Under the pieces are notes generated by a model. The model was not told where the DNA came from. It worked only from the letters and a program-made list of their open reading frames with translations, and searched no databases. From NCBI GenBank assembly GCA_030844895.1, contig JAUTDX010000063.1, positions 868,001 through 932,000 on the forward strand: DNA of 64,000 bases, given 5' to 3'. The position numbers were made by a program, and so were the translations under genes. Every line of letters begins with the position of its first letter. The first letter of the stretch is position 1. Positions 23,628 through 35,416 of the stretch are shown here, piece after piece. The stretch comes from Ambrosia x helenae. Lineage: Eukaryota; Streptophyta; Magnoliopsida; Asterales; Asteraceae.

Positions 23628-24388
23628 TAGGGCTGGTCACGAGCCGAGCCGATCCGATCGGAGATTTGCTCGTGCTTGGCTCGTTTACAAATCGAATCGA
23701 GTGGAGCGGCTCATTTACAATCGAGCCGAAAACCGAGCGAGCATTTTTCGAGCGTGAATATTTTCGAGCGAGCGTCAAGCGAGAATCGAGCACAGAGTAA
23801 TTTGGACAACCATAAAATTAGGATGTTTCGTTTGATGTTTTCATTGTCGGGTGACAACTAAGGCCGAACTGTTCGATGATAACACTAATTTTGAAATCCG
23901 AGGGTACGAGGATGAGGCTTAGGTTGAGGCTGGTGAGGCGATGAGCATACTACAGAGAACAGTTGTTGCATTGTGACGTAGGGTGATATCAAGCGACGAT
24001 TAGTGATGGACGACTAATAACATAGAGGAGTCAAGACTGTCACCTCATGACTTATGGTTTTACTAATAAACTTAGTGTTAAATTTTTTATTGTGTTAAGT
24101 GGGTAGTTATATTTTGTTTGCATATATTTGAGCCAAATCCAATAGAATGTTATGTATAAAGCTATAAATATAAATATATCTGTAATTTGTGTCTATATTT
24201 ATAATTAATATATAATAAATAAATAAAAATTTATTCGAGCCGAGCGGACCTTTGCTCGTGCTTGGTTCGTTTACAAACCGAACCGAGCCGATCTGCTCAT
24301 TTACAACCGAGCGGAAGATCGAGCGAGCGTTTTTCGAGCATTTTCCGAACGAGCGACCCACGAGCGGCGAGCGATTTGAACAGCCCTA
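23628..24388. mobile_element. hAT-type MITE with GAGC/CGAGCGAGC arrays
   Basis: The ends TAGGGCTGGTCACGAGC and (complement) TAGGGCTGTTCAAATCGC are flanked by identical 8-bp duplications TTCAGAAT (23620-23627 and 24389-24396). Both subterminal regions are crowded with GAGCCGAGC and GAGCGAGCG. The AT-rich centre has no gene. Related element at 55356-55866. Confidence 0.88.
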
Positions 24389-24486
24389 TTCAGAATAGGT
24401 TCTTCCATCCTCAATCCACTCACAACCACACATTACACTAAAAATCATTACAATTTTTCTTTCCTTCACTTACAATTACTTTCAAC

Positions 24487-25511
24487 CAGTGGCGGATACA
24501 GAAATTTTTTATACGGGGGCACATTACGGATCGGCGAAAATGAGTATACTAGATGGAATATTAATTCTTTTCTTTTTAAGAAATATATGTCTACTAGCTT
24601 TTATCTCGGAAGTGTCCTGGGGTTGAAAAATATAACCATTCTAATAATACTAATAGTAATAATTATAATTATTACTCTTGTAATTAAATAAATAAAAAAA
24701 ATAACATTGCTATAAGGTGACACCATGTGTTGAAGTGTTGCGCGATTCTTTCTCCTAGCTTTTCTTGCGCGATTCTCGTTGGAAAGATAATAAAACGCTC
24801 GTTAATTTGGTGTATTTTTTTTCTTAAAAAAATCTCGTATATAAATTTGTTTTTAAATTCTTAAAAAGATTAGGGTTAGATAAGTGTAGGAGAATGGATG
24901 AAAACAAAATAAAAAAATAAATTAAAAACTCCCATCTCAACGTGCCACGTGACACATTTAAAGGAGGGTTGAGGCATTCATTGAATGCCACCTCATCAAT
25001 ATTCAATTCTTTTATTATAAGTTATAGATAGGAGGGTAAAAAAAATGGACACCTTATTATCTGTAAGTGTAAACATCATCAAATTAGAGGGTTGTCTTGA
25101 ACTTGTGGGTTGTGGCTTTCAAAAAAGAATAGAGAATGCAATTGTCAATTCACATAACTACAAAGAAATAATAATTTAATAGTATAATCCTAAAATTCGA
25201 TTGGCAAAATATTATCTAGTTTTAAAACCAAAGAAATAACAACTTGGTACTAAATTGATTCGGCAAAAAATATGTACAATTTTTAAACTTACCATGAATA
25301 TTTTCATAACACAAAATGCAAGTCAATCTATAATTATTTAATATTATTTGCAGCCAATAACTTTTGGTTAATTAATGTACACACACCATGCACTACATTT
25401 GCATTTGGTGGATTAATGGACCAACATGTATAAAATGAAAACACTTTGAAAATTGGGCCAAGGGTACGGTGGGCACATGCTCACCATGTTTGTGTTGTGT
25501 ATCCGTCTCTG
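24487..25511. mobile_element. hAT-type element (CAGTGGCGGA family) hosting a Helitron
   Basis: The termini CAGTGGCGGATACAGA and (complement) CAGAGACGGATACAC are flanked by perfect 8-bp duplications CTTTCAAC (24479-24486 and 25512-25519). No transposase is visible. A Helitron (24594-25028) has inserted inside it, so the hAT insertion is older. Confidence 0.85.
24594..25028 (-). mobile_element. Short Helitron nested in the hAT element
   Basis: On the minus strand it starts TCTATAACTTATAATAAAAG after an A and ends CTAG before a T. A hairpin-forming CCCCAGGACACTTCC region lies near the 3' end. The internal ACGCTCGTTAATTTGGTG and GTGACACCATGTGTTG blocks match the longer family members at 32234, 53872 and 55955. 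Internally deleted (435 bp versus about 1.04 kb). Confidence 0.8.
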
Positions 25512-25777
25512 CTTTCAACAAATATTAAAATACACCATTACCTATATTTGAAGCTAGGAGTTCTCCCCTAAGAGGCATAAGCCTCTTCCAAGTGATTAAC
25601 AATGTCTAGGGATGATCAATAACTTAATCGTTAACTAAAATCAAACAAAAAACACACGAAACCGAATTAAAATCAACCAAAAGCCAATGTTTTAGAAACT
25701 GATTTTTAAGTCATACCTGGCTAGGCTCGGAAATGGTTCAACCAGGTTGACTATTTAACATTATAATTCCATAAAGA

Positions 25778-27120
25778 GAGAATTATACGAATTGTCCTTT
25801 AGTTATTAGTGAAATTGCACCCTCTGTCCTTTATGTAAAATTTTCACTCCTTTTATCCTTTATTTTATACATTTGTTACACAATATGTCCTTTAAGCTAA
25901 CTTTCGTTAAAAAAACTTTGTTAAGTTGAACATGTGCCCCTCACGTGAGGGGCAATTCTATCATTTCACCTTTATCTCTCTCTTCATTCACGTTTCTTCG
26001 CAGTCTCTCGATCTCTCTTTCCCTTCTCTCTCATGTTTCTTCTTTCCTGTTAATTTTTCTCTCCCATTGCAACTCAAACCACCACAAGCCACCACTACCC
26101 TCTCACCTAAAACACCTGTTGCCTTCACTTGCCACCAACAATAACCGCTCTGTACCCGCAACCACAACCACTGTACCTGCACCCGTCGCCGTGACACCAT
26201 CATCGTCTCTGTCTTCTCGGACTAAAAAAACATCATCAAAACGAACGACGTCATTTACATCTTCTAAAAATCCATCAGACAATTACTTTATAGAAAACCG
26301 AAACCTATACCTGATCATTCCTCGATTAATATTCCACTTCTTAAAGACCCAAAACCTACACACGCCATCGGTCAACGGAAGCTACAAATAAAATCCCTAC
26401 AAACCGATGCTTATCTGTGGACAGCCCATGAATAAACACATATAAGAAAATAGTGTTTCATAGTTTGGAACAGAGTTTGAGTAGTCCCATTAGTTTAATC
26501 GGAGGGTCTAGAATAAAACAGAGGAATGGAACGGTCTTATTTGGGTAATGTGAGGATAGCGTCAGTGTTGAATGTTCTGGTGTGTTCTTTTGAGTGGGTT
26601 TCAGATGTTTAACTCGCAGCAGAGACGTGAAGATGACTCTGTTGAATATGGTGTGTTCTGGTGACTCTGTGCCGGTGTTGTTGACGAGGCCTTTGTATTG
26701 TTTAGTTGTTTTGGCCTTCGTTGACTGTTGAATCTGGTGGTGATGATTGTTGCTATGGAAGTGACGATTTGTTGGGGTTCAGGCGGTGGAGGTTGGTGGT
26801 GGTGGTCGGGTGAGTTTTTCGGTGGTTGTGGGGAACAAATGGTGGATGTGGTGGAGAGGTGATGGGTGCCTGGAAAAAAATCCTATTCATATGGGTTTTA
26901 TAAGCTAAAAAAAACTATTTAATTAAGGTAAAATGACATATTTGCCCCTCACATGGGGGACACATGTTCAAATTAACCGAGTTTTTTAACAAAAGTTTGC
27001 TTAAAGAACAAATGGTGTAACAAATGTATAAAAGAAAGGATATAAGAAGTGAAAAATTAACATAAAGGACATAAGGTGCAATTTCAACAATAACTTAAGG
27101 ATATTTTGTGTAATTCTTTC
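25778..27120. mobile_element. MULE-like element with about 195-bp terminal inverted repeats
   Basis: 25778 to about 25975 and about 26925-27120 are inverted copies (GAATTATACGAATTGTCC against GAATTACACAAAATATCC; both contain a palindromic GCCCCTCACGTGAGGGGC-like block). The flanks CCATAAAGA and CCATAAAAT agree at 7 of 9 bases, fitting a Mutator 9-bp duplication. The core (25980-26920) holds a CT-rich Pro/Ser/Thr-coding stretch and a GGTGGT-rich stretch unlike the surroundings, so captured gene fragments are possible, but I recognise none. Confidence 0.7.
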
Positions 27121-27199
27121 CCATAAAATACAGCTTCAACTCAAAAAGTAATCTAAATGTACCCCTCACATGGCTGCTGAGTCAGCATGGAGAGAGAAA

Positions 27200-28573
27200 C
27201 TGAAAAAAGGGTGTAGTGGTAGGAGCTTTATTTATAAAGCCCCTGTTTCTGATTGGTTGATTTTTTTATTATTTTTTTTAATCTTTTAACTCAAAATAAA
27301 TAAAATAAAAGACAAATAAATATAAAAAAATTACAAATAATATTAAAAACACACAACTAATATTAAAAAAAAAGTTACACACTTCCTAAATTACTTATTT
27401 AAACATTACATATTCCTATATTACTTATTAAACACTAGATAATTCCTAAATTACTTATTTAAACATTACATATTCCTAAATTACTTATTAAACACTAGAT
27501 AATTCCTTAATTACTTATTTAATCCTAATTTTCTCCACTATGGAGAGTAGTTGTCCCAGTCCTCGAGTGTGTAGTACTCGGGGGACACGGAACGTGAGCT
27601 ATACCGTCCATCGGATCTCGCATCCGAGTGGAACCAGCAGTACTCACGAGGAGGGGTAGGTCGGCTCCAGAGGCGTTCCTCCTCCTCAATTTCCCTGAGG
27701 GCTTCCAAGTCCTCCTCAGTTGGGGTAGTCTGGTGGTAGGGGTGGGGGTAGTCTGGTGGTAGGGGTGGGGATAGCAGCAGTCCGGGGGGGTGGGGGCCGA
27801 CAACATTAGTCGATCCATTTCACTAACAGCCAAGACATAATCCATGGCCCAGACCATTTCCTCATCTGTGAAGTCATCATCGGCTTCAGGAGGAGGAAAG
27901 GTTGGTTGTGCAGCAGCAGCAGGAGGAGGGGGATATAACCAATGTTGTGGAGGAGGAGGAGGAATAAGAGGAGGTTGTGCAGCAGTAGGAGGAGGAGAGG
28001 AGGTGAATGGTAGTCTCCGGGGCGGCCCCGTCCCCGGACCTGACGAGAGTACTGCCGGACATTAGACGGTCCGACCGCTCCTGGTTGAAAACCGGCCATA
28101 TTATTCATTGTTTTGAGGATGAGGAATTGGAGGTGTGACTGAAAAATCAGTTTTGGTGTTGTATTTATAGGGTTAGAAATATGACCGTTTGGGGGGAAAA
28201 CGTTTGAAATTCAAAATTTGAAATTTAAACGTTTGGGGGGGAAATTTTGAAAACGAATTGGAACAGTATCCGTTTAAAATTTAAATGTTTGAATATAATT
28301 TTTTTAATTATTTTTTTTATTATTATTTTACTTAATCTAATAAATTTTATGTTTAAATTATTATTATTATTATTATTATTATTAAAAATAAAATAATAGA
28401 TTTGAATGTTTGACCTTGCCACATGGCAAGGTTTGATTGGGTGGGCAAAGCATGTCATGGCGTTATATATATGAAGCCCCCACCGGTTTTTGAAAAATAG
28501 CGCCCCTATGTACCAGTGTTTGGGGCGCTATTTTTTAAATTTTTGGGCAAGTAACGCCCCACTACGGTGGGTC
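27200..28573. mobile_element. Probable PIF/Harbinger-like element carrying a proline-rich protein gene
   Basis: The right end GTAGTGGGGCG...GGGTC is followed by TAA. The left region (about 27205) has a matching GTGTAGTGGTAGG. Near the right end a GGGGCGCTATTTTT palindrome recurs, as in the MITE at 51073. The left boundary is uncertain. The only coding content is the minus-strand gene at 27538-28108. Confidence 0.5.
27538..28108 (-). pseudogene. Unrecognised proline-rich acidic protein inside a DNA transposon, two frame breaks
   Basis: The start codon is at 28108, beginning MNNMAGFQPGAVGPSNVRQY. Reading continues in a second frame from about 28010 (a PPPP/TAAQPP-rich segment, then DDDFTDEEMVWAMDYVLAVS) and in a third from about 27800 (EEDLEALREIEEEERLWSR, then YYTLEDWDNYSP) to a TAG at 27538. 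Breaks fall in CCT/CTC and poly-C tracts. The three pieces make one coherent protein of about 190 residues with a proper stop, so the breaks may be indel errors. I do not recognise the family; an accessory transposon protein is a guess from its location. Confidence 0.5.
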
Positions 28574-29316
28574 TAATAAAAAACAATTCAAAAGTTAAGT
28601 CAAGAAAAGAATTCTAAAACTATATGCTTAGTTACTTGTCTTTGTTTAATCAATTCAGCTACGAATATGCCTAACTCTCGCATTAGCTTGGTATCAAGCT
28701 CAATTAGGATTTATGTAACTAATGGTTTTATCTTAAGTAACATTTATTTTCTTGCAAGTAATAGACATTTTTATTACCTATTAACAGTAGTAAATTTATA
28801 AATGATTTGTTCTTCATGGTTTTGTGTATCATGCTTAACAAGTGTTTTGTATATGAAAATGTTGTATATTATGCTACGTAGGTTGTATCCTACTTTGTTT
28901 TTTTTTTTTACTTTTAATCTTAATAGTTTTCATCTTTTACATTCAACCCCTACACTTTTTTACTTTAAACTTTATCTCATGTATCTTAAATAGTTTTTTA
29001 GCTTTACGTTCCAATCCAACTAATTTTTGTGCATTATCACGTCGCACTGGGTGTATATGGTGACAACAATGTAGATGGTTCACCGTTTTTACGTCTACAT
29101 TTCACTCGGTTTTATTCTTTTTGTTTTTTATTTTCTTATGAGTTTTTCGGTGTTGATGATCGGTGACAACAATGTAGCATTGATGCTATTTAGTTTGGTT
29201 TTATGTCCTCCGCGGCAACACGGACGGCTTAATACTAGTTTATATTATATTATTATAGTATAAGAAAATAACTTTACATACACTTTATTTTCTTTAGTGG
29301 CCCGGCCCAACAATTA
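28574..29316. other. Intergenic DNA
   Basis: AT-rich and without a supported gene. It includes a T-rich stretch at 28890-28990 and two copies of GGTGACAACAATGTAG (about 29059 and 29162). Confidence 0.4.
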
Positions 29317-31231
29317 GACTAGTGGGAGTGGGGGCGGGAGAGGGGCGGGAAGGGGGGGGGGGGGGGGGAACACCGCCGCCATAGGGGCGGGAGAAGTGGC
29401 GTGGGGCTGGGGGCGGGGTCTGGATCACCGGCGTGGGGGAGATGGAAGTGCCACGTGGCGCGTGGTTATTGGGCCATGCAATATGAACGTTAGCATTTAA
29501 TAAAAAAAAAAAAAATTAATTCCAACGGCTACTTTTAAAAAGCAACGGTAAAAAAAAAAAATTTATAAATTACCCCCATTTCACTACAAAACACCCACTT
29601 TAACCAATTTTTATACACCTTTCAACCAAATTTTATACAATTTTCATCCAAATTTTACACACTTCCTCAACCAAAAATGAACCCTTACAACCGAGGCTTC
29701 GACCCGAACAACCCATACGCGTTTGTCCCAAACCCGAATACACCACCGGTTCGCCCGATCCCAAACCGTCCACCCATTCCTTCACCTTGTCCCGACTACG
29801 CGGGTTATGCGGGTTTCATTAGTGGGCAAATTTATCCGAATTTCCCATTCAATGATTCTCTCGTTCCTTCACAACCTCCTTCACAACTTCCTTTAACCCA
29901 AACCGTACCCGAAACACAACCCCAAAATGTCGCGGGATCATCTTCGGGTAAAACCCCCCCTCCAAGAAGAAGTCACAGGAGGAAGACCCCGGAGGAGAAA
30001 GCAATAGCCGCCGCTAACCGCCAACCACTTAAGTGGACACCCGATGAAGAGCTCGCTATAACGAAAGCGTGGATAAGCGAGTCGGAAAAACAAGAAGGTA
30101 TTTGTAATAATTTTTTTAACATGATTTTTATACACTTGGTGTTGCTAATAATTTTTTTTTTTTTTTTTTTTGTAGGAACTAGTCGCCATAAAGTTGAGTT
30201 TTGGAACGACATAAACGCCGCGTTCCATGGGTTGATGGGACGAGAGTTCTATCGAGCAAACGATAGTCTCTCGTCCAAGTGGACAGAGATAAACAGGGCA
30301 ATGAACACGTTTCAACCGCATTATTATTACGCAAGAAACAATCCAAGAAGCGGTGAAACGGACACCGACAGCCTAACCCGCTCGCTGTTAGCGTTTCGTA
30401 ACGAAACGGGTCTCGAATTCAAGTTTCTTCATTGTTGGGAAATCGCCAAGAACCACTCAAAATGGGCGTACGTCCCCACTGCAAGCAACTCCGCAAAAAA
30501 GTCGAAAACAAATTCATCAAGAAACCGTCAAACTGATCCTGAAAACGTAGAAGCCGTTAATTTGGATGATGACGAGTTTGAAGAGGAATTGAGTCGCCCA
30601 CCCAGTCGAGATAAGTCAAAAAAGAGGGCGCAAAAATCTACTGCCTCGGGTTCGGGTTCTGGATCAACCGGCGCCTACAGCGCTGACTTGCAAGATTTAA
30701 ATGCCACCATGATCCAGTTCAATACGATTCAAGAAAAACTGCTCGAGGAGAAAAAAAATATTCGCGAGGCGTTTGAAAAAAAATTGACTATGAAAGAGCG
30801 CAAATTGTCTATCAAAGAGCAGCGCGAAAAACGCGAGGATTTGAGATTTCTCGCCATGAACACCGACCATATGCAAGGGCCGGAGTTAGAGATGACGCTT
30901 CAAATGAAGCGTGATATTATTGAAAAATATAATTTGAACTAATTTGTTAGTCTTTAATTTTTTTCGTTTTTATTGTATTTTTTTTAATTTTCTAGGTTTT
31001 TTTTTGTATTTTTCTAGGTTTTTATTAATTAAAAGTATTTATTATTATTATTGTTTTATATAAAAAGTTAAAAAAAAAAAAAAAACAAAATGTCACATGA
31101 CACTTCCCCCACCTCTTCCCCCCCTTCCACTCCCCACAATTATTTCCCCCCCCCCCCAAAAGGGCCCCACAAGTGCCACATGACGCTTCCCCCCACCTCT
31201 TCCCCCCCCCCCCCCACCACTCCTTATAGTC
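29317..31231 (+). mobile_element. PIF/Harbinger element containing ORF1 only
   Basis: The ends GACTAGTGGGAGTGGGGGCGGG and (complement) GACTATAAGGAGTGG are flanked by TTA (29314-29316 and 31232-31234). The terminal regions match the MITEs at 19341 and 31304. The element encodes an intact Myb-like ORF1 protein but has no DDE transposase (ORF2), so it would depend on a transposase elsewhere. Confidence 0.85.
29677..30942 (+). CDS. PIF/Harbinger ORF1: Myb/SANT-like DNA-binding protein
   Basis: In PIF/Harbinger transposons ORF1 supplies a Myb-like protein that recruits the transposase to DNA. Exons 29677-30097 and 30176-30942, joined Q-E-G-T-S-R; the short intron has a poly-T tract before the TAG acceptor and happens to be open in frame. 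About 395 residues when spliced. Order: Pro/Asn-rich N-terminus, basic RRSHRRKTPEEK, SANT/Myb-like helices from WTPDEELAITKAWI through KVEFWNDINAAF and LSSKWTEINRAM, then FLHCWEIAKNHSKW, an acidic linker, and a C-terminal coiled-coil (MKERKLSIKEQREKREDLRF), a layout also seen in NAM-associated domain proteins. Such genes are often mislabelled glutathione S-transferase T3-like in plant genomes. The reading frame is fully intact. Confidence 0.88.
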   Translation: MNPYNRGFDPNNPYAFVPNPNTPPVRPIPNRPPIPSPCPDYAGYAGFISGQIYPNFPFNDSLVPSQPPSQLPLTQTVPETQPQNVAGSSSGKTPPPRRSHRRKTPEEKAIAAANRQPLKWTPDEELAITKAWISESEKQEGICNNFFNMIFIHLVLLIIFFFFFFVGTSRHKVEFWNDINAAFHGLMGREFYRANDSLSSKWTEINRAMNTFQPHYYYARNNPRSGETDTDSLTRSLLAFRNETGLEFKFLHCWEIAKNHSKWAYVPTASNSAKKSKTNSSRNRQTDPENVEAVNLDDDEFEEELSRPPSRDKSKKRAQKSTASGSGSGSTGAYSADLQDLNATMIQFNTIQEKLLEEKKNIREAFEKKLTMKERKLSIKEQREKREDLRFLAMNTDHMQGPELEMTLQMKRDIIEKYNLN

Positions 31232-31303
31232 TTAGAGCCCACACTTATTATCTATAGATAAATAACTGTACTTTAGCCCTAGCAACATCTAGTTTTGTTC
31301 TAA

Positions 31304-31561
31304 GACTATAAGGAGTGGTGTGGAGGAAGAGGGGATGAAGCGTTATGTGGCACTTGTGGGACCTATGTGAGGGGGGGGAGAGGGGGAAGAAAATAATATT
31401 ATATTGTGTTAAAGTTAAAAAAAAATACCTGACCAATAAAATAGTGCCACCTCACCCCACCAAAATGCCCCATGCAAGTGGACTTCTCCCTGCCCTCCCC
31501 TTCCTGCCCCTCCCCCCCCCCCCCCCCCCCATGCCTTTCCCGCCCCCCACTCCGAGTAGTC
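31304..31561. mobile_element. PIF/Harbinger MITE beside the ORF1 element
   Basis: The ends GACTATAAGGAGTGG and (complement) GACTACTCGGAGTGGGG are flanked by TAA (31301-31303 and 31562-31564). It is 258 bp, of the same family as 19341-19661, and only about 70 bases from the end of the larger ORF1 element. Confidence 0.85.
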
Positions 31562-31598
31562 TAAGGAGAAACAGTGGATTTTCTTTGTTATTTTTTTA

Positions 31599-31706
31599 CT
31601 AGTTTATACATTGGGAACGTCCCGGGTTGAGAAATCTAAGTAAAGTGAATAAAATTAGAAGTATGTAAACTATAAAAATGGCATCTGCCAATATATGATT
31701 AATGAA

Positions 31707-31743
<37 letters not shown>

Positions 31744-32233
31744 TTAAACAAATCTCTGTCATAAGTTATCATATTCTAATATAAAAAAAGGTAATTGGGT
31801 CGGGTATCACCTACTCCCAGGCCCGACCCAAACCCACAATTTTTTTTAAACTGATTCCAAACCTGACACAATACATGTCGGGTTACAAAAAATAGTCGTT
31901 TTTTTTCTCCGTTTTTTATATAGCACTATGGTACTCGTTAGAAAGATAATAAAACGCTCGTTAATTTGGTGTAATTTTTTTCTTTAAAAAATCTCGTATA
32001 TAAAAGATATTAACATTTAAAAGTTATGAGATGAGACATGAGAGAGAAAATAATAAAGTTTTAATATTTACATTAAGGTATTTAATAGATTATGTTAAAT
32101 AATATTTAAACCATATTTATTCCTTTTTTTAATTGGTTTAGAGTTGCCACATCACATCCCATGTGGCATCTCTCAAAAGAGAGATTGCATAAAATTATGA
32201 CATGTCATTAAAAATGCTTTGGTTAATTATATA
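31599..32233 (-). mobile_element. Helitron fragment (5' end unclear)
   Basis: On the minus strand the 3' end is CTAG at 31599-31602 with a CCCGGGACG hairpin arm beside it. The family block ACGCTCGTTAATTTGGTG lies at 31962-31979. The 5' end abuts the next Helitron at 32234 and its TC terminus cannot be fixed. A (TTA)n tract is at about 31706-31742. Confidence 0.65.
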
Positions 32234-33302
32234 CTAGCTGATTACCCCGGAAGGGTCCCGAGGTTGAAAAATCTAATTTTACGTGATAACCTATTGCAAA
32301 TGGCTCAAGTTAACTAACCACAAAATCTCTCAATCATTGCATGTTCATAGTATTCTAATCAGTAATAACTCATATTCCCTAATCTAAAACCTAATAAGTA
32401 ATCATCTAAAGAATCACTTATGTAAGCTGCAACTATTAAAAAACTCATCACATCTCTCTAATTTCTCACATTCTAATGGCTCTTATAATTCCTAACCTAA
32501 TCAACTAAACAAACACTTAAGTTGGAAGTTGTAATCATTGCATCTCATTATGCCACGTGGCATAATCAAGAGATGGTTGAGCTCACCATTGAACGTCACG
32601 TCAGCAACTATCAATTCTTTCCGGAGCGTCCCGGGTTGAAAAATATAACCATTCTAATAATACTAATACTAATAGTAATAATTGTTACTCTTGTAATTAG
32701 ATAAATAAAAAAAATAACCTTGCTATAAGGTGACACCATGTGTTGCAGTGTTGCGCGATTCTTTCTCCTAACTTCTCTTGATGAAGTATACCTAGTAAAA
32801 TTCCAATGATAACATGGCGATTGGGCTGATTTTCAACATCGTAGATAAGAACCTGGTTTAAAAGAAAAAACATGATTAATGAATAACATGAACACTTTGT
32901 GTGTGTTTTTTTCCTGTATGAATGAAACCCCACAAAAAAATAGTCGATTTTTCTCCGTTTTTTATATAGGACTATGGTACTCGTTGGAAAGATAATAAAA
33001 CGCTCGTTAATTTGGTGTAATTTTTTTCTTTAAAAAATCCCGTATATAAAAGATATAAACGTTTAAAAATTATGGGATGATACATGAGAGAGAAAATTTT
33101 AAATATATTTTTAAATTCTTTTTTTCCTAAAATAACTCAATTTAATTTAGGGTTTTATGTTTATCTTTTTTTTTTAATTAAAAAGGAAATAGTTCAAAAA
33201 CACTAAAATCTTTCAATTATGATACCACGTGGCACTCTCAAGGGGAGATTGAGGCCTCCATTGCACGCCACATCAACATATACGTTTTTATTTATATATA
33301 GA
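32234..33302 (-). mobile_element. Non-autonomous Helitron, full-length family member
   Basis: On the minus strand it ends CTAG (32234-32237) after a GGAAGGGTCCC-type hairpin. It aligns inverted with 53872-54913 and 55955-56992. The 5' end is near 33302; a (TATAGA)n microsatellite at 33301-33330 has expanded there and blurs it. It carries the exon-like segment found in the other copies (minus strand, about 32855-32715). Confidence 0.78.
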
Positions 33303-33417
33303 AGATATAGATATAGATATAGATATAGACATAAATTTGTCCGTTCATTTTTTTTTGTTTTAATTTGTAATATGATGTTGAGGTGCGATGATGGTTTGGT
33401 TCCTAATCTTGTAAGCA

Positions 33418-33566
33418 AACCATAATTTTCAAATCAGGGCCTGAAGCCATCCATTCTATACAAGAGGATTTTTTTTAAGATAAAATGAGTGTTAGCATTC
33501 GGATGGATTTTCTCAAAAAGTGATACATGGAGAAGTATTTTCATAATTTTCAGTCCATAAGCATTA
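33418..33566 (+). repeat. Long inverted repeat, left arm (right arm about 39183-39340)
   Basis: 33418-33566 matches the reverse complement of about 39183-39340 (shared blocks include CCATAATTTTCAAATC, GAAGCCATCCATTC and GATTTTCTCAAAAA). The pair may be the termini of a MULE-like element of about 5.9 kb into which the Helitron at 33567 inserted. No 9-bp duplication was found. Confidence 0.6.
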
Positions 33567-35416
33567 TCTATACTATAGGCAAGGGTAGTTTAAGATATCT
33601 AAAAGTTAAGAACTTTATTTTTATTAACAATGTTAAAATGAGGGTAAAATAGTCATTCAAACATTTTTACACTTTGATACCCCATCTTAGTTACACTTTA
33701 TTCCCTTAAATTTTACTCAACTTTTGTTATTTAAATTATAGTTAAACTTTTTTTTCCTTATTTTAAGCAAACTATCCCCCATGATTTTTAAATAGTCATA
33801 TTCTTTTTCATACGTTGACACTTTTATAAAAAAAAATACATCATAATAATGAGCATTTTATTATCTTTGATTTGAGTATAGCATTGTTATTTTTTTAATT
33901 AAATTTTTTTTATGTGCTACGTGATTAACAATATCTACGAATGAGTAATAACTAAACCATTCAACGAACCCAAACAAAAAAAAAAGACAAAACTCAACCA
34001 AAAATAATTGAAAACTTAATTAACAAAAAAAAAAGACAAAACTTAAAGTCGGTTATCATTTTCTTTTGCTACCCTTAGTTAACCGAAATCAATCAAACTG
34101 AAATGGAAACATTCATATATTCTTAACAGTGTACTTGCGCGATGTAGTATGGAACACATACACTTCTAATGGTGGATGGTTGGGTTCGGTTCATTTCGTT
34201 ATTAGCCTCAACCGAAACAAAAATCAACATTATCGGTTTATCAATCTTATTAACCAACCGGTTAATTGGTTCAGTCTATATGGTTAGATTGTCATTTTTA
34301 GTTCGGTTTAGTTAATAACCAAAACCAAACTTTGGTTAAAAAATTTTCTTAGATGTACATGAAATGGATGTATAAAAGATATAAATATATAAGCAAATCA
34401 AATACTATCGGTACCTTTAAACCGCTTTCGATCTACGGAGAATGTGCTTTTCTTTGGTTGTAAATTGATACAACAATTTGCTTTAGATTTATACGTAAAG
34501 CTTGAGACGTTGCATTTACAATTTTGCAACAACTTATTGTAAATTGCATCAATGATGTTGAGGTTCATCCAAACAACGTCAGGAAACGGATATTCTTAAT
34601 CACATAACATATCAATTTTTGGTCTATTTCAGTTAAAGGTTTAGTTATTTTTCACCGCTAGATATTGTTAATCACATAGCATATCCATATTTTTAATTAA
34701 AAGATTTGTTATACTATAATCAAATTATAAACAATAAAATGCCCTTTCTTTATGATATAGTTTTTTTAAGTATTACCGTATGAAAAATTTATGGTCGTTT
34801 ATAATTCGTAGTGGTAGTTGTCAGTTGGCTTAAAATAAGGGGAAAATGTTTAACTGTTATTTGAATAAACAAAAATTAACTCTTAACTTTTGAATATCTT
34901 AAAATTCCCCATATCAAATATATTATATATAGTATAGATATCTAGGGGTGAGCAATAATTGAACATTCAATTGAAACCGAACAAAAAAACAGAAGAACCG
35001 AACCGAAAGCAATTCAAAAATTGAACTAATAAAAAATTGAATTAACTTAAAATCGGTTATTTTTTGTTTAACACTTAGTTCACCAAAATTAACTAAACCG
35101 AAACAGAACCATTTATGTATTCATATATTTTTAGCCTTTATACCTCTATTTCATGTATTTATTATACCTTCATTTCATATATTTCTAAGCAAAAAAAAAT
35201 TAGTCAAACTTTAGTTTTTGTTATTAACCAAAATTACCTAAACTGGACTAAAAACCGATAATCTAATCAAGTAACCGATTGTTAACTAAGATTGATTAAT
35301 TGATGACTTTGGTCTTAGTTTCGGTTGAGGCTAATAATCGAACTGAACTGAACCGAACCATACACACCTTTAGAAGTGTCTATGATTCCCGCTGCATCGT
35401 GCGGGCACCCTACTAG
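33567..35416 (+). mobile_element. Helitron A, with a second Helitron nested in reverse orientation
   Basis: The 5' end is TCTATACTATAGG after an A. The 3' end is a CCCGC-loop-GCGGG hairpin then CTAG (35413-35416) before a T. A related Helitron runs on the minus strand inside it, from TCTATACTATATA at 34938 leftwards to a decayed hairpin near 34130. The rest is AACCGAA-type motif DNA (about 34165-34330 and 34943-35372) resembling hAT MITE ends (TAGGGGTG at 34943). No helicase gene is present. Confidence 0.7.
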
